Shown: positions 8,637-17,025 of the stretch, one piece after another | How the letters are laid out: every line of letters begins with the position of its first letter | How positions within the stretch are numbered: position 1 is the first letter of the stretch | Assembly (NCBI GenBank): GCA_026400755.1 | Contig: JAPLOM010000003.1 | Span: forward strand, 61,562-109,321 | Origin: Alphaproteobacteria bacterium | GTDB taxonomy: Bacteria; Pseudomonadota; Alphaproteobacteria; CADEGL01 | Direction of reading: 5' to 3' | DNA length: 47,760 nucleotides | Program-made: the position numbers and the translations under genes | The notes under the pieces: model-generated | Databases searched by the model: none | What the model saw: the letters and a program-made list of their open reading frames with translations, nothing else | Told to the model about the DNA's origin: nothing

Positions 8637-11167
8637 AGCTGGCCTTCCGTCTGGCGCGGCGCGAGTTGCGCGGCGGCATCCGCGGCCTGCCCGTGGTGCT
8701 CTTGTCGCTGGCGCTGGGCGTCGGCGCGATCGCGGGCGTCGGTTCGCTGGCGCGCTCGATCGAGGCCAGCCTGGCCGCCGACGCACGCACCATCCTAGGC
8801 GGCGATCTGGAAATCACCTTACGCAACCGTGCGGCCAGCGCGGCCGAGCGCGACGCGCTGCACACAGCGGGCGCCGTCAGCGAGACGCGCGAGATGCGTT
8901 CGATGGCCCATGCGGGCGAACGCGTGCTGCTGGTGGAATTGAAGACCGTGGACCGGCCCTATCCGCTATACGGCACCGTGCGCCTCGAGCCGCCCAGCGC
9001 CGTGCCCGACGCACTGGCCAAGCGCGGCGGCAAATATGGCGCGGCGGTCGAACCCAACGTGCTGGCGCGTCTCGATATCGCTGTCGGCGACGAGATCCGC
9101 ATTGGCGAGGCCACGTTCGAAGTCCGCGCGGCCATCGAGCGGGAGCCCGACCGCAGTGGCTCTTTGATCACGCTCGGCCCGCGCGTCCTGATCGCGGCCG
9201 AGGCGCTGGCGGGGACGGAACTGCTGCAACCCGGCAGCATCTATGAAGCGGCTTACCGCATCCGCTTCGCGCCGAACGTCGACCCCGCGCGCTGGCTCGC
9301 ACGGCTCAAGAGCGAATTCCCCGACGCAGGCTGGCGCATTCGCGATCCCTCGGAGGCCGCGCCGCGGGTGCGCCAGACGGTCGATCGCCTGGGCATCTAT
9401 CTGACGCTCGTGGGGTTGTCCACGCTTCTGATCGGCGGGGTCGGCGTGGCCAACGCGATCAAGAGCTATCTCGACCGGCGCGTCGCCACCATCGCCACGC
9501 TCAAGTGCGTGGGCGCCTCGAACGGCTTCGTTCTGAGCGTCTACATGATTCAGGTCCTGGCGCTGGCAGCTGTCGGCATCGGCGCGGGCCTCGTCCTCGG
9601 CGCGTTGTTTCCCTTCGCCGCCGCGCCCTTGCTAGCCGCATTCATGCCGACCGAAATCCAGGTCGGACTGCATGGCGGCGCACTTCTGGTGGCCGCCGCC
9701 TTCGGGCTTCTGACCACGCTGGTCTTTGCCGCGTGGCCACTTCTGTCCGCCGCCGCCATTCCGCCGCGCGTCCTGTTCCGTGCCGTGGTGGCGCCGGTCG
9801 ACGCGCGCATGAGATGGCCCGATCGCGCGATCATCGCGGGCCTCGCGCTGGCGCTCACGGCATTGGCCGTGCTCGCGGTTGGCGACATGCGGCTCGGGTT
9901 CTGGTTCGCGCTGGGCGCCCTGGTTTCCTTCGGCGCCTTCCGCCTGGCCGGCGCGGGGCTGGCGCGCCTGGCCCGCGCCGTCAGCCACCGCCGGCATCTG
10001 ACCGCCGGCCGCCCCGCGCTACGCCTCGGCCTCGGCAACATGCACCGGCCCGGCGCCGCCTTGCCCAGCGTCGTGCTCTCGCTCGGCATCGGCTTGACCG
10101 TCCTGGTCGCGGTTTCGTTGGTCGAGGTCAACATGGCGCGGCAGGTGAAGGAGACGATGCCGGCCAACGCGCCGGCCTTCTTCTTCATCGACATCCAGCC
10201 GAATCAGGTTGCGCCGTTCGAGGAGGCGGTGCGCGCGGTGCCAGGCGCGGGTGCGATCGAGCGCGTGCCCCATTTGCGCGGGCGCATCGTCAAGCTGAAC
10301 GGCGTCTCGCCGGAGGACATGACGATCGCGCGCGAGTCGGAATGGGTCGTGCGCGGCGATCGCGGCGTGACCTATTCCGCGACGCCACCCGAGGGCGCCA
10401 CCATCGTGGCCGGCGAATGGTGGCCCGCCGATTACAAGGGACCACCTTTGGTCTCTTTCGACGCCGACGCGGCGGCGGGGCTCGGCCTCAAGGTCGGCGA
10501 CACGCTGACCATCAACGTCTTGGGCCGCGAGATCGAGGCGCGTATCGCCAACCTGCGCCGCATCGAGTGGACCACGCTCGGTCTCAACTTCACCGTCATC
10601 CTTTCGCCCGGCGTGTTGGAGAAGGCGCCCCAGACCCACGTGGCGGCCGTGATGGCCGCGCCATCCGCCGAGCTTCAGATCGAGCGGGCGGTCGCCGACC
10701 GCTTCGCCAACATCTCCGCCATCCGCGTGAAGGCCGCGCTCGAAGCCCTGACCGACATTCTGAACCGGGTCGCGACGGCGCTGGACGCCGCCGCCGCCGT
10801 GACCCTGGCGGCCGGCCTTCTGGTCCTGGCCAGCGCGGTCGCCGCCGGACAGGAACGGCGCATCTATGATGCGGTCGTGCTCAAGGTGCTGGGCGCCACG
10901 AGGCGCGACGTGCTGACCGCCTATGCGGTCGAGTTCGGCCTGGTCGGGCTGGCCACGGCTGTGGTCGCGGCCGTCCTGGGCAGCCTGGCGGCCTATGGCG
11001 TCTTGAGCCGGGTGATGCGGGCGGAGTGGATTTTGACCCCCGGAACCCTCATTCTGGCCCTGCTTCCGGCCCTGGTGCCGGCCCTTGTGGCCACGCTCGT
11101 GGCCGGGGCCGCCGGCAGCGTCCTGGCACTCCGGCGCAAGCCCGCACCCCTTCTGCGCAACGAATGA
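8633..11167 (+). CDS. ybbP: ABC transporter permease, two FtsX domains (YbbP-like)
   Basis: The 844-residue membrane protein has an N-terminal transmembrane segment (about 18-38) and a large periplasmic domain (about 40-250). A first FtsX block of helices follows (about 255-430). A second periplasmic domain (about 480-715) and three C-terminal helices (about 725-835) complete it. The text YLTLVGLSTLLIGGVGVANAIKSYLDRR...ATLKCVGAS is a typical FtsX domain start. The size matches E. coli YbbP (about 800 aa). With YbbA it should form a complex that acts on lipids or proteins at the outer face of the inner membrane rather than a classical import channel. The gene is last in the pair and is followed by a 130-base gap. 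Confidence 0.9.
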   Translation: MKLAFRLARRELRGGIRGLPVVLLSLALGVGAIAGVGSLARSIEASLAADARTILGGDLEITLRNRAASAAERDALHTAGAVSETREMRSMAHAGERVLLVELKTVDRPYPLYGTVRLEPPSAVPDALAKRGGKYGAAVEPNVLARLDIAVGDEIRIGEATFEVRAAIEREPDRSGSLITLGPRVLIAAEALAGTELLQPGSIYEAAYRIRFAPNVDPARWLARLKSEFPDAGWRIRDPSEAAPRVRQTVDRLGIYLTLVGLSTLLIGGVGVANAIKSYLDRRVATIATLKCVGASNGFVLSVYMIQVLALAAVGIGAGLVLGALFPFAAAPLLAAFMPTEIQVGLHGGALLVAAAFGLLTTLVFAAWPLLSAAAIPPRVLFRAVVAPVDARMRWPDRAIIAGLALALTALAVLAVGDMRLGFWFALGALVSFGAFRLAGAGLARLARAVSHRRHLTAGRPALRLGLGNMHRPGAALPSVVLSLGIGLTVLVAVSLVEVNMARQVKETMPANAPAFFFIDIQPNQVAPFEEAVRAVPGAGAIERVPHLRGRIVKLNGVSPEDMTIARESEWVVRGDRGVTYSATPPEGATIVAGEWWPADYKGPPLVSFDADAAAGLGLKVGDTLTINVLGREIEARIANLRRIEWTTLGLNFTVILSPGVLEKAPQTHVAAVMAAPSAELQIERAVADRFANISAIRVKAALEALTDILNRVATALDAAAAVTLAAGLLVLASAVAAGQERRIYDAVVLKVLGATRRDVLTAYAVEFGLVGLATAVVAAVLGSLAAYGVLSRVMRAEWILTPGTLILALLPALVPALVATLVAGAAGSVLALRRKPAPLLRNE

Positions 11168-11297
11168 CGGATTCGTGAACTAGTTGATTTTACGCAATTT
11201 TTACTGGAGCCGCCGTCAGGACCCCTATTGATTCTTGTCGGCGCATGGCAACATTAACACGGCATAACCGGCGAGCTGTCCGGTAGGAGGAGTAAGT

Positions 11298-12029
11298 ATG
11301 GCCATCGGTCCGCAGAATCGGGCGCAGCAGCGCCCCTACGCGCACACCATCGAGCAGGTAGCGATCGACGCCGGCCTGCGCGCCTACATGCTGCGCGTCT
11401 ACAACTACATGGCGTCCGGCTTGGCGCTGACCGGCATCGTCGCCGCCGTGGTCGCCAGCACACCGGCGCTCTACACGGCGATTTTCGGCAACCCGATCAT
11501 CATGTGGACGGTGATCCTGGCGCCCATCGGCTTCGTGCTGTTCCTATCGATGCGCATCCACAAGATGAGCGCGGCGACTGCCCAAGGCACATTCTGGCTC
11601 TATGCCGCCCTCATGGGCTTGTCGATGGCGTCCATCTTCCTGGTCTACACGGGCGCCAGCGTGGCGCGTGTGTTCTTCATCACCGCCGGCACCTTCGCGG
11701 CCATGAGCATTTTCGGCTATACGACCAAGCGCGACCTGTCGCGCATGGGCTCGTTCCTGATCATGGGCGTGTTCGGCATCATTATCGCCAGCATCGCGAA
11801 CATCTTCATCGCCAGTACGGTGCTGCAGTTCGCGATCTCGGTGATCGGCGTTCTGATCTTCACCGGCCTGACCGCCTACGACACCCAGCGGATCAAGGAA
11901 CTGTATCTTGCATCCGACGACGGCGACTCCATGACCAAGAAGGCAATCATGGGCGCCCTGACGCTCTACCTCGACTTCATCAACCTCTTCGTGATGCTGA
12001 TGCAGTTGCTGGGCGTCCGCCGCGACTAG
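11298..12029 (+). CDS. Bax inhibitor-1/YccA family membrane protein
   Basis: The 243-residue integral membrane protein has about seven hydrophobic helices starting near residue 38. Recognisable family text includes the first-helix region YMASGLALTGIVA, the loop ...GYTTKRDLSRMGSFLIMGVFGII, and the C-terminal FTGLTAYDTQRIKELY and LYLDFINLFVMLMQLLG. The two Asp residues that act as the pH sensor in BsYetJ-type proteins lie in these last helices (TAYDTQ and LYLDFINLF). The family mediates pH-dependent Ca2+ leak or stress tolerance. Translation starts behind a strong AGGAGG (11285-11290), seven bases from the ATG. The 130-base upstream gap has AT-rich patches but no promoter I would commit to. A clear terminator follows. 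Confidence 0.93.
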   Translation: MAIGPQNRAQQRPYAHTIEQVAIDAGLRAYMLRVYNYMASGLALTGIVAAVVASTPALYTAIFGNPIIMWTVILAPIGFVLFLSMRIHKMSAATAQGTFWLYAALMGLSMASIFLVYTGASVARVFFITAGTFAAMSIFGYTTKRDLSRMGSFLIMGVFGIIIASIANIFIASTVLQFAISVIGVLIFTGLTAYDTQRIKELYLASDDGDSMTKKAIMGALTLYLDFINLFVMLMQLLGVRRD

Positions 12030-12054
12030 ACGCGACGCAAGCCTCACTTCGATG

Positions 12055-12082
12055 CGCCCGGGACCCTAGTCCCGGGCGTTTT
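12055..12082 (+). terminator. Rho-independent terminator after Bax-inhibitor gene
   Basis: A perfect 10-bp stem CGCCCGGGAC / GTCCCGGGCG (12055-12064 and 12069-12078) with a CCTA loop is followed by TTTTCGTTT. It lies 26 bases after the stop of the membrane protein gene and ends that transcript before the EamA gene. Confidence 0.9.
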
Positions 12083-12146
12083 CGTTTGGGGTTCGGGCGC
12101 AAGGAGCGGATAGCGCCTCCGCCGCCGCCCGCCCTAACCTCGCCGC

Positions 12147-13064
12147 ATGACGAAAAACATGACGATGGGCGCGGCCGAATGGGCGTTGCTCGCGGCGCTG
12201 GCGCTCCTGTGGAGCGGCTCGTTCTTCTTCGCGAAGATCGCGCTGGCGGAGCTACCGCCCATCACGCTGGTACTGGCGCGCGTCGGCCTGGCCGCGGCCG
12301 TGCTTCTCGTCATCGCCGGCCTATGGCGCATCGAAGTGCCGTGGTCCTGGGGCTTGATCGGGCAGTTCCTCGTCATGGGGGCGCTCAACAATGTCGTGCC
12401 CTTCGCGCTGATCTTTTGGGGCCAACGCACGATCGACACCGGCCTGGCGGCGATCCTCAACGCGACCACGCCGATCTTCACCTTCCTGTTGGCGCATGTG
12501 CTGACGCGGGATGAGCGGCTGACGCGCAACCGGGCGGCGGGCGTCCTGTTCGGTCTTCTGGGCGTCACGGTGCTGATCGGCCCGCACGCGCTCGCGGGTT
12601 TCGACCTCGCAGCCGTCAGTCAGCTGGCCATCATCGCGGCCGCCCTGTCCTACGGCTTCGCCGGGATCTACGGCCGCCGCTTCCGCGGTCTGCCGCCCAT
12701 CGTGCCGGCGGCGGGGATGCTGACGGCGTCGACGGTGATGATTCTGCCCGTCGCACTTCTGTTCGACCGGCCATGGACGCTGCACGTCGGCGGCGACACC
12801 TGGGCCGCGCTGGCCGGTCTGGCGCTGCTCTCAACCGCCCTCGGCTATGTCGTCTATTTCCGCATTCTGGCGGCGGCGGGCGCCACCAACCTGCTGCTGG
12901 TCACGCTCTTGATTCCCGTCGGCGCGCTGACGCTCGGCGCGTTCGCGTTGGGCGAACGCCTGGCGTGGAACGCCTCCGCGGGCATGGCCCTGATCTTCGT
13001 GGGCTTGACGGCCATCGACGGCAGGGTGTGGCGGAGCTTGCGCCGGATCAGCGGCGGCGCGTAG
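12147..13064 (+). CDS. EamA/DMT-family transporter
   Basis: The 305-residue protein contains ten hydrophobic segments organised as two EamA repeats (about 12-145 and 160-295). It opens with WALLAALALLWSGSFFFAKIAL and has the family's NNVVPFALIFWGQR and TTPIFTFLLA segments. Drug/metabolite transporters of this kind export amino acids or small metabolites across the inner membrane; the substrate cannot be read from sequence. Three closely spaced in-frame Met codons occur at the start and the first is used. The 3' end overlaps the convergent RidA gene by 17 bases. Confidence 0.9.
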   Translation: MTKNMTMGAAEWALLAALALLWSGSFFFAKIALAELPPITLVLARVGLAAAVLLVIAGLWRIEVPWSWGLIGQFLVMGALNNVVPFALIFWGQRTIDTGLAAILNATTPIFTFLLAHVLTRDERLTRNRAAGVLFGLLGVTVLIGPHALAGFDLAAVSQLAIIAAALSYGFAGIYGRRFRGLPPIVPAAGMLTASTVMILPVALLFDRPWTLHVGGDTWAALAGLALLSTALGYVVYFRILAAAGATNLLLVTLLIPVGALTLGAFALGERLAWNASAGMALIFVGLTAIDGRVWRSLRRISGGA

Positions 13065-13491
13065 CGCGTTTCGCCGCCTTGCGTTTGGCCGTCGCCGGAC
13101 GCTTGCAGATGAAATCGATCTCGAGCTTGCCGCCACGCGCCAACGCGGTCACGCCGATGCAGGTGCGCGCGGGCAGATGGCCCGGCTTAAAGTAGCTGCG
13201 ATAGGTCGCATTCATCTTTTCGTAATCGCGCTCGAAGTCGGTCAGGAACACGCGCGACGTCACCACGTCGGCCAGCGTAAGTCCCGCGTCCTTCAGAATG
13301 ATGATCAGATTGTCCATGGTCCGGCGCGTTTCGGCCGCCATGTCCTTGGGGATCGGCGCGTTGTCCTTGCCCGGCGTCATGCCGATCTGGCCGGTGATGA
13401 AGACATACCCATCGCCGCCGTCGACATAATGGCTGTAGGGGGCCACAGCCAATGCCGCGCCCTTGACCATGTGGTAGCTGTGCTTCGCCAT
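13048..13491 (-). CDS. RidA family protein with a basic C-terminal tail
   Basis: The 147-residue protein has the YjgF/YER057c/UK114 fold. Signature features are YVFITGQIGMTPG, the helix with MDNLIIILKDAG, VTSRVFLTD, and the conserved Arg in PARTCIGV near residue 112. RidA deaminates reactive enamines/imines released by PLP enzymes such as threonine dehydratase, which fits the PLP enzymes encoded further along. ATG 13491 is supported by GAGGAG upstream. The core ends near residue 127 and is followed by about 18 residues almost entirely Lys, Arg and Ala, not part of the family fold. That tail is encoded partly in the 17-base overlap with the convergent EamA gene. Confidence 0.9.
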   Translation of the reverse strand: MAKHSYHMVKGAALAVAPYSHYVDGGDGYVFITGQIGMTPGKDNAPIPKDMAAETRRTMDNLIIILKDAGLTLADVVTSRVFLTDFERDYEKMNATYRSYFKPGHLPARTCIGVTALARGGKLEIDFICKRPATAKRKAAKRATRRR

Positions 13492-13514
13492 CTTCGTGCT
13501 CCTCGTTGTTTTTT

Positions 13515-14186
13515 CTAGCCGACCGACAGCGCGAGGATGCGGCTGAGTTGGCTTTGCGACCGCCCAGTCTCCTCGCTCCACTGGTTGAAGGCATCTTGTG
13601 TGAGCTTCAAGTCGGCTTGCGCCGTCGGTTTCTTCGCGACCACCTTGGCCGCGACCAGCGCCGCCGTCACATCGTCGGTCAGGATGAAGGTGTCCCGCTC
13701 CGCCATACGCAAAAAATAAGGGCCGGAGTTGCCACCCATCTGCTGAAAGCGCTTGGCGATGTCGGCCCACAACCCGACCGTATCCGTTGCAGGCCAACCG
13801 GCCAGATAGGCGCCGAAGCCGCCATGTTCCTTGGACACAGCCAGCAGCGCCGCCGCGTTGGCCAGGATCGATTTCAGCTTGGCCCAATGGCGGATCAGCG
13901 CTTCGTTCTTCATGCACGCCTCCAGCGCCTCGTCCGGCATGGCCAGGATGCGGCGCGGCTCGAAGCGGTGGAACGCCTTCTCGAAGGCCGGCCATTTGGC
14001 GTCGACCAACGAGTGCTTCAGCCCCGCGCGAAAAATGCGCAGCGACATGAGCGACAGATAACGGTCATCGCCGACGGCTTTCAACACCTTGGCCGATTTC
14101 GGCTTGGGCAGTTTCTTGTCCAATTCCTTCGCGCCGCCCGCGCGCTTGGTTGCACGCGCCAAGATGGGGGCGAAGGAGGATGCCAA
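13515..14186 (-). CDS. tag: DNA-3-methyladenine glycosylase I (Tag) family protein, divergent
   Basis: The 223-residue protein aligns by eye with E. coli Tag across YLSLMSLRIFRAGLKHS...WPAFEKAFHRFEPRRILAMPDEALEACMKNEALIRHWAKLKSILANAAALL, equivalent to the Tag core helices (about 43-115). Tag excises 3-methyladenine. Several hallmark residues appear changed. The catalytic-pocket Glu and Trp (E38 and W46 of E. coli, recalled) correspond to Arg and His here. The four zinc ligands (two Cys, two His) have no counterparts, as only one Cys is present. It may belong to a separate Tag subfamily with altered specificity. It lies 7 bases downstream of the Rieske gene and 23 bases upstream of ridA on the same strand. 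Confidence 0.75.
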   Translation of the reverse strand: MASSFAPILARATKRAGGAKELDKKLPKPKSAKVLKAVGDDRYLSLMSLRIFRAGLKHSLVDAKWPAFEKAFHRFEPRRILAMPDEALEACMKNEALIRHWAKLKSILANAAALLAVSKEHGGFGAYLAGWPATDTVGLWADIAKRFQQMGGNSGPYFLRMAERDTFILTDDVTAALVAAKVVAKKPTAQADLKLTQDAFNQWSEETGRSQSQLSRILALSVG

Positions 14187-14193
14187 GACGGAA

Positions 14194-15588
14194 TCAGCCT
14201 TTTGCCGGGAAGACGAAATCGCCCGCCATCTCGGCGCCGACGTTCCGCTTGGACAGTGAGCCGTCCAGCATCTGCTTCAGGATCGCGCGGCCGAAGGCGA
14301 TGGACTGCGCGTGGTCGGCCTCCGGCGTCGCGGCCTTGGGCACGGGTTTCACCGTGTTGTGGCAATAGGTCATGATCGGCGCGTTGGTTCCCTCGCGCAG
14401 CAGGCCCTTGGGGTCGCGCCCCTCCGCCACCGCGCGAATGCCGTCGCGCACCAGCTTGCGGTACATGACGACACCCTGGTCGGTGAAACCCAGATGCTCG
14501 CGCCCGTGCTTGGTGATTTCGCCCTGGCTGACCCAGGCGTCCCAGTCGCCTGGTGCGCGCTGGCGCTGTTCGTAGGTGGGCTCGCCCGTCTGGCCCACAT
14601 CGCCCGCGCCGACGGCATACTGCCCCGCGCGGTTCATGCGGTCCGTGTAGGCGTCGCGCCCATCCAGCAGCAGGTTTTTATCGATGTCGCCGAAACCGAT
14701 GTTGAGGGTGTTGGTGTCATCCACCGGCACGACCCAATTCATCGCGGCGCCACGGCGGTCGAACACCACATCGCCTTCGCCGTCGTCGATGCCAGCGATG
14801 CGGCAGATGTTCGGCGCGATGGCGTCGTTGACGCGTAAATAGAGATTCTCACCCCAGCGCCGCACGGTCAGATAACACATGCCGATGGGTGTCTCATACC
14901 ACTCCATGCTGGGCAGTTTGCCATAGACGGGCTGAAACTGCACGCCGAACAGGCGCGTGTGCAGGAAGCTCAGATGGACCGGGTCCATCTCGTTCTCGCG
15001 CACCTGCAGCCAGTTGCACGGCAAGAAGCGATAGCGGTGGAGGAACTCGGCCTCGGGGCGTTCGAACGCATCATAGACCGGGAAGGCGGGCTTCTTGTCC
15101 GGTGGCCCCATATAGATGAACACGAGGCCCATCCATTCATGGGTGGGATAGGCGCCGTGACAGATGCGGTCCTTGATCGGGCTGCCCGCCGGCTCGCCCG
15201 GCGTGTCGAGGATCGTGCCGTCCACATCGAACTGCCAGCCGTGATAGCAGCAGCTGATGCCGCGCTGCTGGACTTTGCCGTATTCGAGCGACGTGCCCCG
15301 GTGGCTGCAATGCAGCTCCAACACGCCAACGCGCCCGCTTCCGTCGCGAAAGGCGACCAGGTCTTCGCCCAGGATGCGGATGCGCTTGGGCAAATCCTTC
15401 AGATGTTCGGACAGGCAAACCGGTTGCCAGAAGCGGCGGAAATATTCGCCGCAAGGCGTGCCGCGGCCGACGCGCGACAACTCCTCGTCCACGCCGATCT
15501 CGCGCGTCGAGTTGTAAGCCCCATAAGCTTCGCGCAGCGGCTTCGCGCGCGCATTCACCTTGCTACCCAGATCCATCGCTGTCCCCAT
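14194..15588 (-). CDS. Rieske 2Fe-2S aromatic ring-hydroxylating oxygenase, alpha subunit (copy 1)
   Basis: The 464-residue protein has a Rieske domain in its first third: CSH (C-x-H) and CCYHGW (C-x2-H), ligands for the [2Fe-2S] cluster, separated by about 17 residues. The mononuclear iron site is in the C-terminal catalytic domain: NEMDPVHLSFLH provides D-x2-H-x4-H, with the Asp bridging to the neighbouring Rieske centre. The family inserts oxygen into aromatic or N-methyl/quaternary ammonium substrates and needs a separate reductase, none of which is encoded here. Met codons at 15588 and 15576 are both possible starts. It is clearly a tandem duplicate of the next gene (long stretches near-identical, e.g. 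DTPGEPAGSPIKDR and VGQTGEPTYEQRQRAPGD). Confidence 0.93.
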   Translation of the reverse strand: MGTAMDLGSKVNARAKPLREAYGAYNSTREIGVDEELSRVGRGTPCGEYFRRFWQPVCLSEHLKDLPKRIRILGEDLVAFRDGSGRVGVLELHCSHRGTSLEYGKVQQRGISCCYHGWQFDVDGTILDTPGEPAGSPIKDRICHGAYPTHEWMGLVFIYMGPPDKKPAFPVYDAFERPEAEFLHRYRFLPCNWLQVRENEMDPVHLSFLHTRLFGVQFQPVYGKLPSMEWYETPIGMCYLTVRRWGENLYLRVNDAIAPNICRIAGIDDGEGDVVFDRRGAAMNWVVPVDDTNTLNIGFGDIDKNLLLDGRDAYTDRMNRAGQYAVGAGDVGQTGEPTYEQRQRAPGDWDAWVSQGEITKHGREHLGFTDQGVVMYRKLVRDGIRAVAEGRDPKGLLREGTNAPIMTYCHNTVKPVPKAATPEADHAQSIAFGRAILKQMLDGSLSKRNVGAEMAGDFVFPAKG

Positions 15589-15666
15589 CGCTCCGTGTGC
15601 CGGAACTCTGCCGCCCGTCCCTATATCAGGAAAATATAATCTTTTTTTCTATTGAATCGTTTTTTC
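15589..15666. promoter_or_regulatory. AT-rich gap with inverted repeat between the two Rieske genes
   Basis: This 78-base gap contains a strikingly AT-rich core (about 15621-15666) in otherwise GC-rich DNA. It holds an inverted repeat AGGAAAA (15628-15634) / TTTTCCT (15662-15668), whose right arm runs into the stop codon of the upstream gene. TATA-like hexamers lie about 35-45 bases before the copy 1 start on the minus strand. It is a plausible internal promoter or regulator site that would let copy 1 be expressed separately. No precise -35/-10 pair can be named. Confidence 0.35.
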
Positions 15667-17016
15667 CTATGGCTTGGGCAGCGGGAACGCGGCATTCCGC
15701 CAGCCCTCGCCGCGCAAGGCGCCGGAAAGGACCTGTTCGTTCACGGCCCGGCCGAAGGCCAGGCTCAACGCACGGTCGGCCTCGTCCGTGGCACCCCGCG
15801 CCACGCGCTTCACCGTGTTGTTGGAATAGGTCGCGAGCGGCGCCGTCTGTCCGCGCACGAGGCCCGGCGGATCGTCGCCACGCCGCACGGCAAGGATGCC
15901 GCGGCGCAGAAGCTTCCGGTACATGGACACGCCGCGATCGGTTTCGCCCAGATTCTCCCAGCCATGGCGCGCGACCAGCCCTTGGCTGACCCACGCGTCC
16001 CAATCGCCCGGCGCGCGCTGCCGCTGCTCGTAGGTGGGCTCGCCCGTCTGGCCCACGTCGAAGGGGCCGATGAAATTCTTTCCCGCGCGCGTCATGCGGT
16101 CCATATAACCGTCGCGACCATCGCCGGGCAGATGTTCCTCCACATCGTCCCAGCCGATGGTCAGGCTGTTCGTGTCGTCAACCGGCACGACCCAGTTGGT
16201 GGTTCCGCCGCGCCGGTCGAACACGGTCTCGCCCTCGCCGTCCTCGATGCCCGCGACGCGCGCGATGTTGGGCAGGATCATGTCGTTCGAGCGCAGATAG
16301 AGGAACTCGCTCCAGCGGCGCACCATGACGTACATCATGCCCACGGGCGTCTCGCACCATTCCATCGTCGGCAGCGCGCCATAGACGGGCTGGAACTGCA
16401 CGCCGAACAGGCGCGTGTGCAGGAAGGTGATGTGCACCGGATCCATCTCGTTCTCGCGAATCTGCAGCCAGTTGCAGGGCGAGTGGACCTTGGCCGGGAT
16501 CAGGCGTTTCCCCGGGCGCACGAACAGATCGTAGATGGGAAAGTCGGGCTTCTGATCCGCCGGCCCCAGATAGGCGAACACGATGCCTTCGTATTCGTGG
16601 GTCGGATAGGCGCCGTGGCAGAAGCGGTCCTTGATCGGGCTGCCCGCAGGCTCGCCCGGCGTGTCCAGGATCGTGCCGTCCACGTCGAAGTGCCAGCCGT
16701 GATAGCAGCAGCGAATGCCGCGCTCTTGCACCTTGCCGTATTCGAGCGACGTGCCGCGATGGGGGCACGCGCGCTCCAACAGGCCCAGCTGCCCTCGTCC
16801 ATCGCGAAAAAGGACAAGATCCTCGCCCATGATGCGGATTGCGACCGGCAGGTCCTTGATCTCGGAGGACAGCGCGACGGGCTGCCAGAAGCAGCGCAGA
16901 TATTCGCCGCAAGGACTGCCGCGGCCGACGCGCGCCAGCTCCTCGTCGAAGCCGCCACGTTCGACGCGGTCATAGGCACGGTAAGGCTGGGTGAGAGCCG
17001 TCGCCCGCTGAGCCAT
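15667..17016 (-). CDS. Rieske 2Fe-2S aromatic ring-hydroxylating oxygenase, alpha subunit (copy 2)
   Basis: The 449-residue paralogue of the adjacent oxygenase (roughly 60% identical by eye) has an intact Rieske centre (CPHRG ... CCYHGW) and an intact iron site (NEMDPVHITFLH). It starts at ATG 17016, nine bases after the MFS gene stop, so it is co-transcribed with the transporter and acyl-CoA dehydrogenase upstream. The most visible differences between the copies lie after the IYD/VYD block (about residues 150-170) and at the C-terminus, suggesting altered substrate range rather than loss of function. The likely substrate is an aromatic acid or an N-substituted compound imported by the neighbouring carrier. 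No ferredoxin or reductase gene accompanies it. Confidence 0.93.
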   Translation of the reverse strand: MAQRATALTQPYRAYDRVERGGFDEELARVGRGSPCGEYLRCFWQPVALSSEIKDLPVAIRIMGEDLVLFRDGRGQLGLLERACPHRGTSLEYGKVQERGIRCCYHGWHFDVDGTILDTPGEPAGSPIKDRFCHGAYPTHEYEGIVFAYLGPADQKPDFPIYDLFVRPGKRLIPAKVHSPCNWLQIRENEMDPVHITFLHTRLFGVQFQPVYGALPTMEWCETPVGMMYVMVRRWSEFLYLRSNDMILPNIARVAGIEDGEGETVFDRRGGTTNWVVPVDDTNSLTIGWDDVEEHLPGDGRDGYMDRMTRAGKNFIGPFDVGQTGEPTYEQRQRAPGDWDAWVSQGLVARHGWENLGETDRGVSMYRKLLRRGILAVRRGDDPPGLVRGQTAPLATYSNNTVKRVARGATDEADRALSLAFGRAVNEQVLSGALRGEGWRNAAFPLPKP

Positions 17017-17025
17017 GGCGGAAGA

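Noticed and set aside
11168-11297. Specific promoter before the Bax-inhibitor gene
   Set aside because: Several TTG- and TAA-like words occur but none gives an acceptable -35/-10 pair at 16-18 bases.
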